This document shows, piece by piece, positions 23,641-35,393 of a stretch of DNA of 64,000 nucleotides (positions are counted from its first letter, which is position 1; the number at the start of each line of letters is the position of its first letter). The notes under the pieces are model-generated. The model did not search any database and was not told the DNA's origin. It saw only the letters and a list, made by a program, of their open reading frames with translations. The DNA is from Voacanga thouarsii (taxonomy: Eukaryota > Streptophyta > Magnoliopsida > Gentianales > Apocynaceae). The stretch lies in contig JANUWF010002421.1 of assembly GCA_026120185.1 (NCBI GenBank), forward strand, positions 186,001 through 250,000, written 5' to 3'. A program made the position numbers and the translations under genes.

Positions 23641-24229
23641 AAGGCTGTTGTCAATATATATCTATTCTCTATGCCTTCTCGCATTCCACAACATTAGTTC
23701 TGAACTTATGCTAAGCCTACTGCTCAGAACAATGAGGTCTAGATATTTGCTATGAGTCCCTAAAGGAACTTCAACATCTACATTTATAACTATTTTCATG
23801 TAGCAATTAGATCGACACGAAGGAATAACTTGGATCTAAAATGCTAGGAATTCTGAGTGAATGTATATATAGCTTAGACTTAGGACTAATATGCATAGTA
23901 CCTTTGCTATGAAAATGAGAACGTAATTGAGGATTAACAATTATCCAAATGCATTGATGTATAGGACTCTTTGATTTCTGATATCTCTGGCACAACAATG
24001 GCTTTTGTTGATATCAATAAGCTAATGGATGCGGAAATAGAAATGAAAAGGACGACACAGCTGGCAATACATAGCAAGTGCCAACTAATGGAAATGTTGA
24101 TAATTGACAAATGTCACATCCAAGGACTTTTAGCTCAACTGTAATATACTTGAGTATAAATTTAGAATGACCAAAATAATGAAAAAATATGAAGATCATA
24201 TTATACTTATGGGACCTTCTCACACCAGA
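23331..24229. other. No gene seen; includes a (GT)n run
   Basis: No coding sequence or element terminus is recognised. A perfect (GT)n run lies at 23602-23639. The stretch is probably upstream sequence of the RPA-type gene. Confidence 0.5.
23602..23639. repeat. (GT)n microsatellite
   Basis: Perfect GT repeat of about 38 bases. Confidence 0.95.
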
Positions 24230-25589
24230 TGCATTCCAGCCTCCCTGGAACCGGCGCCGGCCATGTACTATTTACACAAACTTCGAGGTGATAAAAAATT
24301 GTCAAAATAGAGCGAAATAGAGTGGAACCAGTGCCGGCTCCAAGAACTAAGGCGGCGCCGGCTGTATGCTGGATTAAATTGTATGGAATTGAGAAAAAAA
24401 AATTGACGAATGAGTAGAGAACCAGAACACAACTGGCGCCGGCTCTGAGAGCCAAGGCAGCGCCAGCTGTGCTCTGAGAAAAAGGCGGGATTGTGATTTT
24501 TCTACGCGATTTTTGGTAATTGTGGAGTTTTAGTACTTTCCTACTTCTACTCGGCCAAGAACATTGTACTAATGAGTTTGGACACTTTCCAAGCCTATAA
24601 ATAGATGGAAAACACAAAGGAAAATGGGAGAATTCATTGATCATCACAGAAAATTACTCAATCAAAGGAGGAATTCTTCAATTCAAGGAGGGTTGTGCAA
24701 GAATGTCTTCAAATGACGAAGAAGGAGGCTTGTCTATGAGTGCTTTGTTTTACTTTGTTTTCATTTTCTTGAACAATGATATGTTAATCACTTTATTGTA
24801 ATTTGACGTTGTTTTAAATATTCATGATATTTAGAGTATTTGATCTTTTGATTAATTGATTGTTCTTCTTGGTATTTAATTACTTGTGCTTATTACGAGA
24901 TTAATTGGTTGGTTCTTCCTATTAATTCGTTGAGACCAAAGGGTTTGATAGTGGTTTCACTTGATTAATTTCATATTTGTTGCCTATTAACTCGCTGAGA
25001 CCAAGGGGGTTAATTGATGAGGATCAGGTAATTAAACGTTAATTGATGTTTGCCGAGACTAAGGATTCATTGGTTAATTTCATGTCTTAAATTTGCCGAG
25101 ACCAAGGGAATTTAATCAAGGATTGTGTTTAATGCATCTTTTGGGTGAATTAGTTGAGACGAGACCAAGTGATTCTAATTTATCTAGAAGATAGTGATTT
25201 TATAGATTGAAAAAGAAATGAATCTATCTTAATCCTTCATGATGCCAAGAGAATAATTAGTTATGATAACGATTAAGTTCTTTAAGATCATGTTTGTCAA
25301 GATAATGGTTTGAGTTACATACTTCTCTATCCTTGACATGTATATATTTTATTTTATTTTATTTTTATTTTTATTTCTTTTTCACTTTATTGAGTCGGTT
25401 AAACAATGAAAGAAAAGTGATTAATGTATACTTGTTTCTGGAGGATCGACACTCGTTTGAACCCTATACTCGGTTAATGATGAGTACGCTTGCTCATATG
25501 TGTAATTTGAGTTTAACGTTTTAATGTAAACTTGATTGAGAATGTGCTTAGTTTTTATATGATTTTTATACACAAATCCATATGCATCA
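24230..25589 (+). mobile_element. Athila-type LTR (copy D), solo or truncated
   Basis: It shares a series of landmarks in the same order with the LTRs at 29967, 35394 and 42374: a GC-rich CCGGC-containing start region, a TATA box (CCTATAAATAGATGG near 24594), GGCTTGTCTATGAGT, repeated 'GAGACCAAG' or 'GAGTATAGG' phrases, GAGGATCGACACTCG, and a TTTTTATACAC...GCATCA end at 25589. The left limit is approximate because I could not find the TGATA start. It is followed directly by glutathione S-transferase sequence, not by a retroelement interior, so it is solo or a 3' end. By eye it is closest to the LTR at 42374. Confidence 0.7.
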
Positions 25590-25838
25590 CTTTCTTATAA
25601 GGATTTTCAGATAAGAAAGGATTTTGCTTCCATGGTGATTGATGTACTCAAGAATCACAAAGGATCCATAGACTGATCTGCTATAGTGCTTAGGATTGCT
25701 TTGGAGTAGTAAACGGCTCTTGTTGGTAAGATCCTCAATTATGGTTTTATACTCTACTCCTTTGATCTTCAATGCAATGGCCACCCTCAAAGCGAATGGA
25801 CTTGTCCATGTTCTGAAGAGCTTCATTTCTTCTGCCAT
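25590..25838 (-). pseudogene. Tau-class glutathione S-transferase, first-exon fragment
   Basis: Starting at 25838 the frame reads MAEEMKLFRTWTSPFALRV, then IALKIKGVEYKTIIEDL, NKSRLLLQSNPKHY and SFVILEYIN. This is the thioredoxin-fold N-terminus of plant tau GSTs, which conjugate glutathione to electrophiles in the cytosol; the Ser of SPFA is the usual catalytic serine. About 18 residues normally found between NPKH and VILEYI (the PVL.HNGK part that binds glutathione) are missing. A frameshift follows INHH, after which another frame gives WKQNPFLSENPYKK. The exon is cut at 25589 by the end of an LTR. No second exon was found. It cannot be functional. Confidence 0.8.
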
Positions 25839-25850
25839 AACTACCACCAA

Positions 25851-26800
25851 AATGTTTCTTCTAAGGAACTGCCTATCTCAAGTTTAGGAAACTGCCGAGG
25901 GCAGGAAGATTACATTTTAATAATGTGGTCTTCATTCCTCTTGGCAACCCGAAAATTTCTAGAAAATATAATTTGACTGCAGGATGTCACATACTGTGGT
26001 CTTTGGAGGTCCCATTATGCAAATGTGACCTCCCCAGATTGGTAATATTTTCAAATTGCAATCTTTCCAGATTAGTAGTATTTCCTCCAGCAACTCCATT
26101 CTCGAATTTTAATTAAAAAATGACTTCATTTTTTAGAAATTCCGCCCACACGCTATTATAAATGTTCTGGCAATAATGATGTTCTTACTATCTTCCTGCT
26201 TTGTTAATCTTTTAAACATATCTTCAGAGCCTCTTACCAAGGAATAAGCAGCAATAGAAATCCGAATCTTGAAAAGGAAAGGTTTTTTCTAAATTCTTTT
26301 CACAATTCAACCTTTGAATGCACAACGGGGAACGGTTCGTGACTGGACTAGAGAAACATTGGTTCAAGTTTGTCAAGAAATCAGCAAAACACTCCTTGAT
26401 ATTCATTAAAGACTACCAGGTCCCTTTGATTTTGCATCAATTTCTTTCCTGTTCTGACAATTTACCATTTAGGACTCTATAAAGAAACAATATTTTCATA
26501 CATGTAGGCCCCAAATCCTTTAGAAATAGGAATTCGAATTGGATTTGCAATCTAAATTTTGCAAACATTACAAGGAGTTTTGAACCTTCAATTATGACTA
26601 CTAAAATAAGATCAGATTCTTTGATTAACTCATGGGAAAATCAACAATCGTTTTTATTTATAACAACACTGTATATATCCCTATGTGTGCGTGTGTGTGG
26701 ATTGGACCTCATTTCTAATTCCTAACGGACTGGTTATGGCCGCCTTGTCTAACAAACTACATCACAGACCAAGATATTACAATGGAGTAAGATTTGCTGA
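25851..26800. other. No gene seen
   Basis: No convincing frame. A segment near 26390-26480 (GATTTTGCATCAATTTCTTT) recurs in diverged form at 27190-27280. Confidence 0.45.
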
Positions 26801-26805
26801 CATTT

Positions 26806-27004
26806 TCTAAGAGGTGAAGCTCTATATCAATCAAATGAAGATGATTTATTAAGTTTGTTTAATTTGATTCTTCGTGTACTGAGCAATATCAATTTATCTT
26901 GTTGTGCCACGGTTTCTCATGTGAAACAGACGGGAATTCTGGTGGCACACAAATTGGCAAAAAAAGGCCTTACCCCAAAACATTCTACTGAGCCTTGGAA
27001 ACAA
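26806..27004 (+). pseudogene. RNase H-like (RVT_3) fragment
   Basis: The plus frame reads GEALYQSNEDDLLSLFNLIL, RVLSNINLSCCATVSHVKQT, GILVAHKLAKKGL and ends in stops. The SHVKQTG..VAHKLAK phrase is the hallmark end of the plant RNase H-like domain (PF13456) that occurs in LINE-derived and reverse-transcriptase-derived proteins (FSHVKRTGN.VAH.LAR). Only this C-terminal part is present. It is probably a relic of a LINE or of a captured RNase H gene. A diverged copy of its first part appears at 28660-28715. Confidence 0.6.
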
Positions 27005-28198
27005 TAATAGAGTAATTTGAATCAATGAATGTTTGTCCTTTATCCTTGAAACAAACAGGAATGCCAACCTTTCTTGATCTTGCCTTCAAAGTTTCTTCCT
27101 TTGAGGAATGTAATTGAAAAGCTGACTTGGAAAACATGAAAACAAAGTTGGTGTAAAATCACGTTTGATTGTTAAAAAATTTGTGAAGTCACTCTTCAAT
27201 ATTTATTAGCCTACTGGGCCTCTGATTTTGCATCAATTTCTTTCTTTCTCTAAGAAATTCCCCATTAAGGAGACAAATCTGTGAAATTTTATTCTATATC
27301 ATTCCATCATCTAGTTCTTTTGGAACTGAAAAACGGTAAAAGAAATAAGTTTTTCAAAATTCAGGATTTTAGATTTCTTGAAGCAACTATAATAGACTGC
27401 AATATTACTTATTTCTCTGTCATTTAAATTCATTCTTTTGTTCTATGAGTTGCACTCGCCTTCCTATTCCATGGTTTCTTTGTTCTCAAACTATCTTGAT
27501 GCGTTAAATAATTATTGTATGGTGATTACTAGCTGATTTAGCAAAAAAAAATGGTGATTACTAGCTGCGTCTAATACCTCGTTCCAGTCCTCCACCCCCA
27601 AAACCAATAGAAAGCATGCAAAAAGGAAGCTCTCGGCAAAGAAGATGTGTGGAGAATGTTACCGTAACTAAGCCCTTAGTCAAGCAACACCAAATAGGAC
27701 ATCGCGAAAGCTCAGAAGAGGAAGTGGTAAGTGGACATCTCCAGTTCCATAGTTTGGTGTAGCGGTTTTAGGGAGCTATAGTTACTCAAATTATGTTTAC
27801 TGTTTTATTGTGATAATTTGGGAATCATAGTTGTTGCAGTAATTTATTGTTTCCAGTTTGTACTATTTCAGCTTACTTTCCACTAATTTGTATGTGTTCA
27901 TTTCCTATAATCACCGTTATCCTAAAAAAATAGCTCCAATTTTCTTGCTGTTGAGTTTACTTTCCATGTAGTGAAAAGTTCTAAGTACCCTTTCACCTAA
28001 AAAAGAAAAAAGGTTCTTACTTCTCCATTCCTTTTAAACTAGTCTTAGCTGCTTCACACAGTAATCACATGTAATGAAATTACAACGATTACGTAACTAG
28101 AAACAATGGAATAAGAGTACTATAGGAAAATGCTATCAAAGTAATTTTTTTTTTTTAATAAATCACTTCCAGGGGTTAAGGGAAAGACACTAATCTCA
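27005..28198. other. No gene seen
   Basis: Diverged noncoding sequence with poly-A/T runs. It includes the second copy of the 26.4-kb segment at 27190-27280. Confidence 0.45.
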
Positions 28199-28489
28199 CA
28201 AGCTTTTTTTTTTTTTTTAAAGAAACCAGGGGTCCAAGCTTCGCCTGACTAATTTTGGGTCACCCCAAGAATTGCCTCAAGCCCCTCGAAGATGTAAATC
28301 GTAAGATATATTTCATCTGGCCGCATATTCCCATGACACCCTGTACACTATTATATAGAAAGAGCTGACTCTACATTAATTGGTCAGTACACACAGCCAG
28401 ATTCCTAGCAGGATTCGAATCCCCCATACCACTACTGGCGGTGAGAACTATGATGGATGTGTCAACCAATTGGGGTGTGCTCGAGGGTC
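28199..28489 (-). mobile_element. SINE-like element with poly(A) tail
   Basis: On the minus strand the head reads ACACCCCAATTGGTTGACAC, and GGGATTCGAATCCTG, a close match to the RNA polymerase III B box, follows about 50 bases later. The element runs to a poly(A) tail (plus-strand T run at 28204-28218). AATCTCA occurs on both sides (28192-28198 and 28490-28496), as expected for a target duplication. The A box is weaker. Length about 290 bp suits a plant SINE. I did not match it to a named family. Confidence 0.55.
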
Positions 28490-28794
28490 AATCTCAACCT
28501 TTTTATTATATGAATATATATACGCACACATCATAGGGCCAAAGGCCTTAAGAAACTGACAAATGGAAATAATCTACTGCATACAATATGAAAAAAGAAA
28601 AAAACAAACAAACAAACGAAGCTGTTGCGAGAATATAAGATTTTCTAGTTCAACGAAACAGTGAAGGTCTATGTCAATCTGGTGAAGAAGATTTACTAAC
28701 TTGTGCTAAAGCATTATCCACTTATTATTAGTTTTTTTCTTTTTTTTTAGCGGGGCGGGGGGGGGGGTGTTAAAATGCAGTTTTTTTTTATCTT

Positions 28795-29063
28795 CCTTCT
28801 AATAGTGTTCCAGGACCCAATGGTTATAACACTAGAAAGTTTTTTACTTTAAGTTGGAGGATTATTCAAAATGATGTAGTTCAGGCTATTGGGATTTTTT
28901 GCTGGGGTGATAATGCCAGGAAGTTTTACGTCTAGTCTTATGTTGCTTATTCCAAATACGTGCTTCCCATCAACATTTGAAGACTTCAAACTATTCAGTC
29001 TGTGCAACTTCTCCGACAAAATCATCAATAAGACGGTTAAACGAAATCCTTAGCTGCCTCATA
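28795..29063 (+). pseudogene. LINE reverse transcriptase fragment
   Basis: Two plus frames together give PGPNGYNTRKFFTLSWRIIQ, NDVVQAIGIF and then GVIMPGSFTSSLMLLIPN and PSTFEDFKLFSLCNFSDKII. This is the start of the L1-type reverse transcriptase (PGPDGF...W..I..D, then LIPK....F.D.RPISLCN...KI). One frameshift lies in the middle. The fragment is cut at 29064 by a copia LTR. Confidence 0.78.
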
Positions 29064-29432
29064 TGTTGAAACACAAGGTGCCATATCAAATGCCAGATCA
29101 GCATTAATTGCCAGCTCAGCTCATCTTAGTGTACAACCATTTGATCTTAGCTGATTAGGATCACGGTTATCATCACCAGCAGTTAGACTAGGATAAGAGT
29201 TAGTGTAGTTAGTTGTTTTCATCATCAGCAAAGCCAGTTAGCACTTCTATTAATGTATTTGATTATCAATTCATTGTAGTATATTTTCCTTTTCAGATCC
29301 ATTGTATATATACAGACAGATCAGTTGTATTTCATTTTTAGTGAAATAGAAAAATCCTTTCTACAATTGCTCTTTTTCCGTGTTCTGCTTACTCATCATA
29401 TTCTAGAATACAACAGCTTCATTGCTTCAACA
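29064..29432 (+). mobile_element. Ty1/copia LTR, 369 bp
   Basis: It starts TGTTGAA and ends TTCAACA, a perfect 7-bp inverted terminus. A primer binding site follows at once. It interrupts the LINE fragment. Only the leader follows, so it is the 5' LTR of an element whose body is gone. Confidence 0.82.
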
Positions 29433-29444
29433 TGGTATCAGAGC
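29433..29444 (+). other. Copia primer binding site (initiator Met-tRNA)
   Basis: TGGTATCAGAGC follows the LTR directly. This is the standard primer site of plant copia elements, complementary to the 3' part of initiator methionine tRNA. Confidence 0.9.
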
Positions 29445-29718
29445 GGTTCCGTTCTTCTGAAAAGGGATGAACTAATTCATCCATTTTCTCAAACAATATT
29501 TTCTCTTGTCTTTTCTTATTAATTTGAGTTCATGATTCTGCTTAATCTTTGCAGCTTTATATGCTCAGTTTGGGGTTCAATGGCCTGTCAAGATATAAGC
29601 TAGAGCATTAGAGGTCCAAACGACATTGGCACATTAACTGCAAAATAAATTTATGTGTTTGAGCTTAAGGCAAAATATAAACACTAGAAGTTGCAGCAAT
29701 AAAAGAATGAAACAAATT
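29445..29718. other. Remnant leader after the copia primer site
   Basis: No gag is visible. The sequence is probably the start of the copia interior followed by unrelated DNA. Confidence 0.45.
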
Positions 29719-29966
29719 CACTATAAGAAAAATGATATTTAGCGGTGGATATTTGCACCGACTTCTAGGTCGTCACTAATTTGCGACATAATAACAATAG
29801 GAGTAAAAAATTTGAAAATAAATTTATTTTTTTTCAAGTCCATGACTAATCTATCGCACCTTTAATCATTACTAATTAGAGATGAATTTGCGACTTTTTA
29901 AAATTATTCATTTGCAGTAATTAAAATCAAAGACGTTGCAAATTCGTTCCTAATTAGTAATAACTT
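29719..29966. mobile_element. CACTA-type end fragment
   Basis: It begins CACTATAAGAAAAATGATAT and carries TTTGCGAC, GTCGTCACTAATTTGCGAC and GACGTTGCAAATTCG motifs. These resemble the CACTA element that begins at 61604 (CACTACAAGAAAAAAACC). No second end is found. It meets the truncated LTR at 29967. Confidence 0.55.
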
Positions 29967-31491
29967 TGCGGGAGGATGATAATGATCCATGGCCAGTTTA
30001 AACAAAGAAAAGCCATGGCTTGGCAAAGGAAGAAAGAAAAGGGCGGCTTGGTGGCTTGAGCAGGCGGCAGCTCTCAAAAGAAGGCAAGGCAGAAATGAGC
30101 TCAGCGGCTTAGCAGAGGAAGCTCGGCAAGGAAAAGAAGACTCGGCTTCATGGTTTGATCAGCTTCAGCTATTCTAACAAAGCTCGAGCAAGTCAGCTTC
30201 AGGAAAAAGAGAGATTTGGCTCAAGGGCTTTGCCCGATCAATGAAATAAATGTGAAAGTAAAGTTGGCTTAGGATTAGCTAGCAGCTTGATTGAAGAAAA
30301 AATGAAATGGATTGAAGTCTTCAATGGCTTCTCAGTTTTATTGGCAGCTTGGATATTCAATGGCTCAATAGGAAAATCATGGAAATTAGTCAGCTACTGA
30401 ACAAGTTAAGGTGGTGGATTTCAGTAGAATTTCAAAGCCTAATAGCAAATTACTTATTTTCACGTTGGGTTTTTTTTGGAAGCCTTTATGCCTATAAATA
30501 AAGGCCAATCACATAGGAAAGTGTGCACAATATGGAGAATAGACAAATATTTTTAGAGTGTGCCCATGTAATTTTTTCTCCAAATAAATTTATCACTCAA
30601 GGAGCATTGATTTTAGAAGAGTTTTCATTAGAAGTTGAAGGGCTTGTCTATGAGTACCTATCTATTTCCTTTGTTTTCTTTTTCTTTGACTGATGATGAA
30701 ATTAATGTTTTAATTGTAATTAAATATTATTTTTGGATTCATGATATTGTTATTTATTTAATCTTTGATGAATTGATTATTGTTTTTGGAATTTGAATAC
30801 TTGATTTTATTTGATGGATTGATGGAATTGAATTTATGTCTAACGGACTTGTGAAACGAAATTAGATTAAGTTTAATTTGGTCAATTCTATATATTTGTT
30901 ATCTTAACTGGATTGGGAAAGAAGGTTGAGAATTGAACTTAAGTAATCAAAGATTAGTTAATTTAGCCTATAAGATAGGGTTATTGGCTAATTTCATGTT
31001 TATATTGCCAAGAGTATAGGGATATTCATGAGGAAAGAGTTTAATGCATTTCTTTGGTTATGTTGGTTTGATTGGAAAATCTGCTAATTTAATCAAGAAA
31101 TAGTGATTTCATAAATTGGGAAAGAAGTAATTTCTATTTTTATTCCTTTATGATGCTAAGACAATGATTAATTGTGATAAGAATTAGATGATTCGTGTCA
31201 TATTTTTTAAAATAATTATTTAATTACATATTTTTCTCTCCAAGAATTATATATATTTTTATTTTTATTCTTTATCCGTCTAATCGATAGGTTACATGAT
31301 GAATGAAAAGAAACTAATGGTAGTTGTTCCTTGAGGATCAATACTCATTAATTTTGTATACTATGTTGGCAATGGGTATACTTGCCCATATGTGTAATTT
31401 AGAAATTAATGTTTTAATTAAAACTTAGTTATGGATAGATTTAAATTTGTATGATTTTTATACGCCTGAAATTTACGCATAAAGTTTTTGG
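29967..31491 (+). mobile_element. Athila-type 5' LTR (copy A), 5'-truncated
   Basis: From GCGGGAGGATG onward it runs parallel to the LTR at 35394 (from its position 35667), with the same TATA box (GCCTATAAATAAAGG near 30490), GGCTTGTCTATGAGTACCTAT, GAGGATCAATACTC and the AAATTTACGCAT end. The first 270 or so bases of the LTR are missing and are replaced by CACTA-type sequence. The end at about 31491 is followed by a primer site. Confidence 0.8.
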
Positions 31492-31498
31492 AGCAATT

Positions 31499-31516
31499 GT
31501 CGAGGAACAATATCGT
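31499..31516 (+). other. Primer binding site, degenerate
   Basis: TGGAGCAATTGTCGAGGA resembles the TGGCGCCGTTGCCGGGGA site typical of Athila elements (primed by an Asp tRNA by family knowledge), with several transitions. Its place just after the LTR supports it. Confidence 0.65.
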
Positions 31517-32773
31517 GAAAGTTTGGATTTTATTGATTTAACCTTGTAAATATGTAAATAGGTAGATACATGTTAATAATTACTAACTTATTTTTCTATG
31601 TTTGTATATATTGTATATTTACCTATTTAATTTTACTAACTCCATGTTAATGTGAAATAAGTGTATTAATTGTATTAGACTATTTGATGATTTTTATGTC
31701 ATAAATTTTGAGTCAATACTAACTCTTTTTATTTTCAGGTTTAGACTTTCGCTTATGTTACACTAGACTAACACGATATTTTAGACGAACTGATTTTATT
31801 TTATTTTTTATTTTTTATTTTATAATTTTAGTTTAATATTTAATTTATGCATTTTTATTTTACATGTATTGTGCCCGTGCATTAACTTAGGATTAGTTTT
31901 TATTTATATATTTATTTTGTTTTATTATTAAAAAAATAATATTTTTACTTTGACAAAAGCAATTCCCCACCCCATTTTTCCTTTCTTTTTCTTTTCTTTT
32001 ACTTTTTACTTTTTCTTCTTTTCCTTATTCTTCCCACATTCCTATTTTGTCATTTTCTTCTTTTAATTCCTTTTTCTTTTGCTTTTCTTGTTTTGTTCTT
32101 GTGAAGCACCGACCCCCTCCCTATTCCTCTCCTTGTGTTTTGTTTTATTTGTTTCTTTCTTCTTTTTGTTTTTTTTTTTTTCTTCTTTCTCTCTTCCTTC
32201 TTTGATTTTCCATTCCATATTCCTCCATAATACTACTTTCATTTTTTTGTTCATCACCAATTCCTTTCTTCATCTTTCTTCTTTAGTGAATGCTCTGATT
32301 CCTCTATGAATTATCCCCCAAGAATTCAATATTTTAAAGCTCACAAGTTGGGAAACACATTGGTGCAAAACTCTCTTCACAGTACGGTAGATTTTATCCT
32401 CTTGAATTTCTTGGCATTTTTTATGTTTATTTTTTATGAAAAATTTACTGAACTTGGAAATAAATTTGTTGAGTTTATTGGTGGTAGAAAAATACATAGA
32501 ATGGGTTGTTAGTCATGTGATGGCATCAAAAGTTATGTATGTATTTTTTTGAATTTTTTGCAAATATAGTAATTTTGGATAATTGGTGAGCATACTTGTG
32601 ATATTTTGCTGTTTTAATTAACGTTGGTGGAATTGTAGTTTGACATTATGCTTTTGCTATTAGACTTGGAAATTGTCAATGGCATTTGCATTTGAAAAAT
32701 AGAATCTTGGGAAAAAGTTTTAACTGAGATGGACACATTTTTGCAAATTGTGTTTGTTTTTGTTTAAGCCAAA
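31517..32773. other. Leader of the pol-less Athila-type unit; no gene seen
   Basis: AT-rich and pyrimidine-rich untranslated sequence between the primer site and the first ORF. The open frames near 32063-32309 come from T-rich low complexity. Confidence 0.55.
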
Positions 32774-33950
32774 ATGCCTAAAACCAAACAATTTTTCAAA
32801 CCTCACAAAAGCACTAGACCATCCTCATCTTTTGACCCTTCATTAGAGCTACCTTCTTTCCATCCTAAAAATTTCATTGATAAAAATTGTAAGGAATGGT
32901 ATGATGCAAAGGTCTTGAATAGAATCATTATTGAAAAAAAAAAAAAAATCAAGCAAATAACTGAAATGTTTGGAAAGATTGGTTGGGGTCTAATTTTGGG
33001 CTTGAGAGGAGATTTTTGTCCTGCCCTTGTGAAAGAATTTTATGCAAACATGAAAAATAAAAGGAAAGGACATTTACAACAAATCAAAACATATATAAAG
33101 GGCACCTCAATAATTTTGGCTAGGACTCAATTAGCTACCATTTTAAGTGTTGATGATAGTGGCCCTTAGATAGAAATTGACTACCACAATAAGATGATCT
33201 CTTTTGAGCCAACTTGGAATTTTAATGTTACTTATCGCCAGTTGGGTTTGGAACTAAAAGTATCTATACATGGTTCTTCCTTTCTCCCTAGTGATGATCT
33301 TGCTCCTCAATTGAGGGTTATTTTGTAACTTTTGTATTTCAATGTTTGCCCTCAATCAAGTAGTTTAAATGAAGTTAGAATAATTGATGTTTATATACTC
33401 TCTAAAATGCTTCGTGGAGAACCCATTCCCTTTACCTCTTTGCTACTAACTTCTATGCGAGAGGTGGCTGCTTAAGGCCTTGCTACCAAAGCATTTGTTC
33501 TTCCCTTGGTGATTTCACAGCTTTTGAATGCTTTTGATGTTTCTACGAAGAAAGAACTTATGGAACTGACTACTTCACAAAATGTGGTCACTGAACAAAT
33601 ACTAACTCATTGTGGCTAAAAGTTTAATGATACAACATCTACATGATCACGACCAAGGAAGATTCCCTAAAATAGCATTCCTGAGCTTCAAGTTGAGCAC
33701 AAAGAGGAACCTTCCCAACCATAAAGGCATTCTGGGAGACCATAAAGTGTCAATGATAATATTCTAACTAACGTTCATACATCTTTAGAGCATTAGAGGG
33801 ATGAAATAGCTTGAATGAGGGTAGACATAGCTGATATGAGGGTAAGATATGATCAAAGGTTTGATAGGATTGAACATACTCAACAATGCCAAGATGATAT
33901 TTTGTGCAATCTAAGGCTTAATCAAGATATTCAAGAGAATTATTGGTGAC
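32774..33950 (+). pseudogene. 'Putative plant transposon protein'-like ORF (PF20167-like)
   Basis: The ATG at 32774 gives MPKTKQFFKPHKSTRPSSS and 131 codons to a stop at 33167. After several stops the same frame or neighbours continue with IEIDYHNKM, VRIIDVYILSKMLRGEPI, PFTSLLLTSMREVA and a coiled-coil-like end (IADMRVRYDQRFDRIEHTQQ). The core ITEMFGKIGWGLILGLRGDF and ALVKEFYANMKNK resemble the plant-transposon-protein domain of unknown activity. It occupies the place where gag would be expected. No CCHC knuckle or other gag hallmark is seen. A related fragment sits at 12284-12600. At least five stops make it inactive. Confidence 0.65.
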
Positions 33951-35379
33951 ATTATTGGGAGAGACAAGGAGGACCTCATGGTCTATTTGGAGGTCTTGTG
34001 GCCTATTTGGTGGTCCTTTTGGAGGATAATTTGGAGGCCCGCCTAGAGGCTCTATTTCAAGGGTCCTTAAATACTTTGACTTTCTATTTTTCTTTTTCTT
34101 TGATTTTTAATTACTTTGATTTTTTCAATTCCTTTTTATGCTTTTACTTGGTGTGTTTGTTTTTCTTTTTGTAGGTTTCTTAACTCTTATGTTGATGACA
34201 CTACTTCTTTTGACTTTTTGAAGGAAAACTTCTCTTTTCTTGGAGCTAATCTACCTCGGGGAGTATTATTTTCTTTTCTCTCTTGATATTTTTGGTCCAA
34301 TGGTTCTGCTTTATTGTGCTATTTTAGGCCATTGAGAACAATGTCTAATTTAAGTATAGGGGAGGGATTTAATACTTTCTCAAGTGTATCTTTTTGAGAT
34401 TCAATGGATTTTCTTAAGACTCTGGGAAAAATTTTTGAAAATTGGTATGAAATTATTTTGCCTATGATAAGGTTATGATTTTCTCTATGGATACGATTTT
34501 TTCATTCAAGTTGGTTGGATTTTTATTTAGATAAAATTGTGTATTAAGTTGAATATGTTAAGTCTTGGCAATTTAAGTTAATCTTGATTATATTTTAGTA
34601 TTTGAATTTTATTTTACAATTCTTGTTTGGATAGGGATGATGTGATGAAATATGGAAAAGTTGTTGATTAATTTTTTATTCATGATTTTCTAAATTTGTT
34701 TAACTTGGAGTTATGAATAAGGATGGTGAAAAAAATGTGCAATTTTCTTTTGGTGAGCTAAAAAAAAAAATGAGTGGAAAGATTTGTTAATTTTTTCGAA
34801 AGAAAATTCTTGTTTTATTTGAAAAAAAAATGCTTATCTTGCTTAATAAAAAAATACGAGAAAAATTATTGTTGAAAAGGGGGTCAATACGGAGAGAAGT
34901 AGCAAATAGTGTTCAGTGCACTCTCTTGAGGCTATCCCAAAGGCAGAAAGCAAAGAAAGAAGTGTTGATGACAAAAAGAGAGTTAATACGGTTAGTGAAG
35001 AGAAATTCACTTTTTTTTATGCTAATTCCCTAAGTCATATTGAAAAAAAAATGAGTGTCTCCTTATTTTACTACTTAAAGTTGTGCAAATTTGATTCTAT
35101 AAGTTTGAATTGGTTAAACAACTTAACTTATATGATTTGTGTTATCTATGTCATGGCTTGAAGGGTGAAATAATTTTCTTAGACTAAAGTATAAACTTGT
35201 TTAACTTAATTTTAAAGGTCTTGACATGTGTTGATTTAATACATGCATTGAATAAATGAAAAAATTATATCTAATGTTGGAAAAGAAATTATGACTTTGT
35301 TGTGGATGAATTTGAGAAGAGCTAATTTATTTTGTGTGCTTTGTCTTAAGTACTTTGCTTGGGGACAAGCAAAGACTCA
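33951..35379. other. Noncoding 3' part of the pol-less unit
   Basis: It contains GAACAATGTCTAATTTAAGT followed by ATAGGGGAGGG near 34338-34370, an internal purine-rich motif that recurs downstream of pol at 41277-41315. AT-rich DNA follows. Small open frames at 34830-35161 are not supported by any family. Confidence 0.6.
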
Positions 35380-35393
35380 AGTGTGGGGGAATG
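35380..35393 (+). other. Polypurine tract
   Basis: AGTGTGGGGGAATG stands directly before the TGATA start of the LTR. The preceding phrase (CTTAAGTACTTTGCTTGGGG) is matched before the LTR at 42374. Confidence 0.75.

Noticed and set aside
24207..24647. 146-codon antisense frame
   Set aside because: It lies across the GC-rich start of an LTR and shows only repeats of the CCGGCGCC phrase; no protein family recognised.
32063..32309. Lys-rich and Phe-rich open frames on both strands
   Set aside because: They arise from a T-rich low-complexity leader; no family signal.
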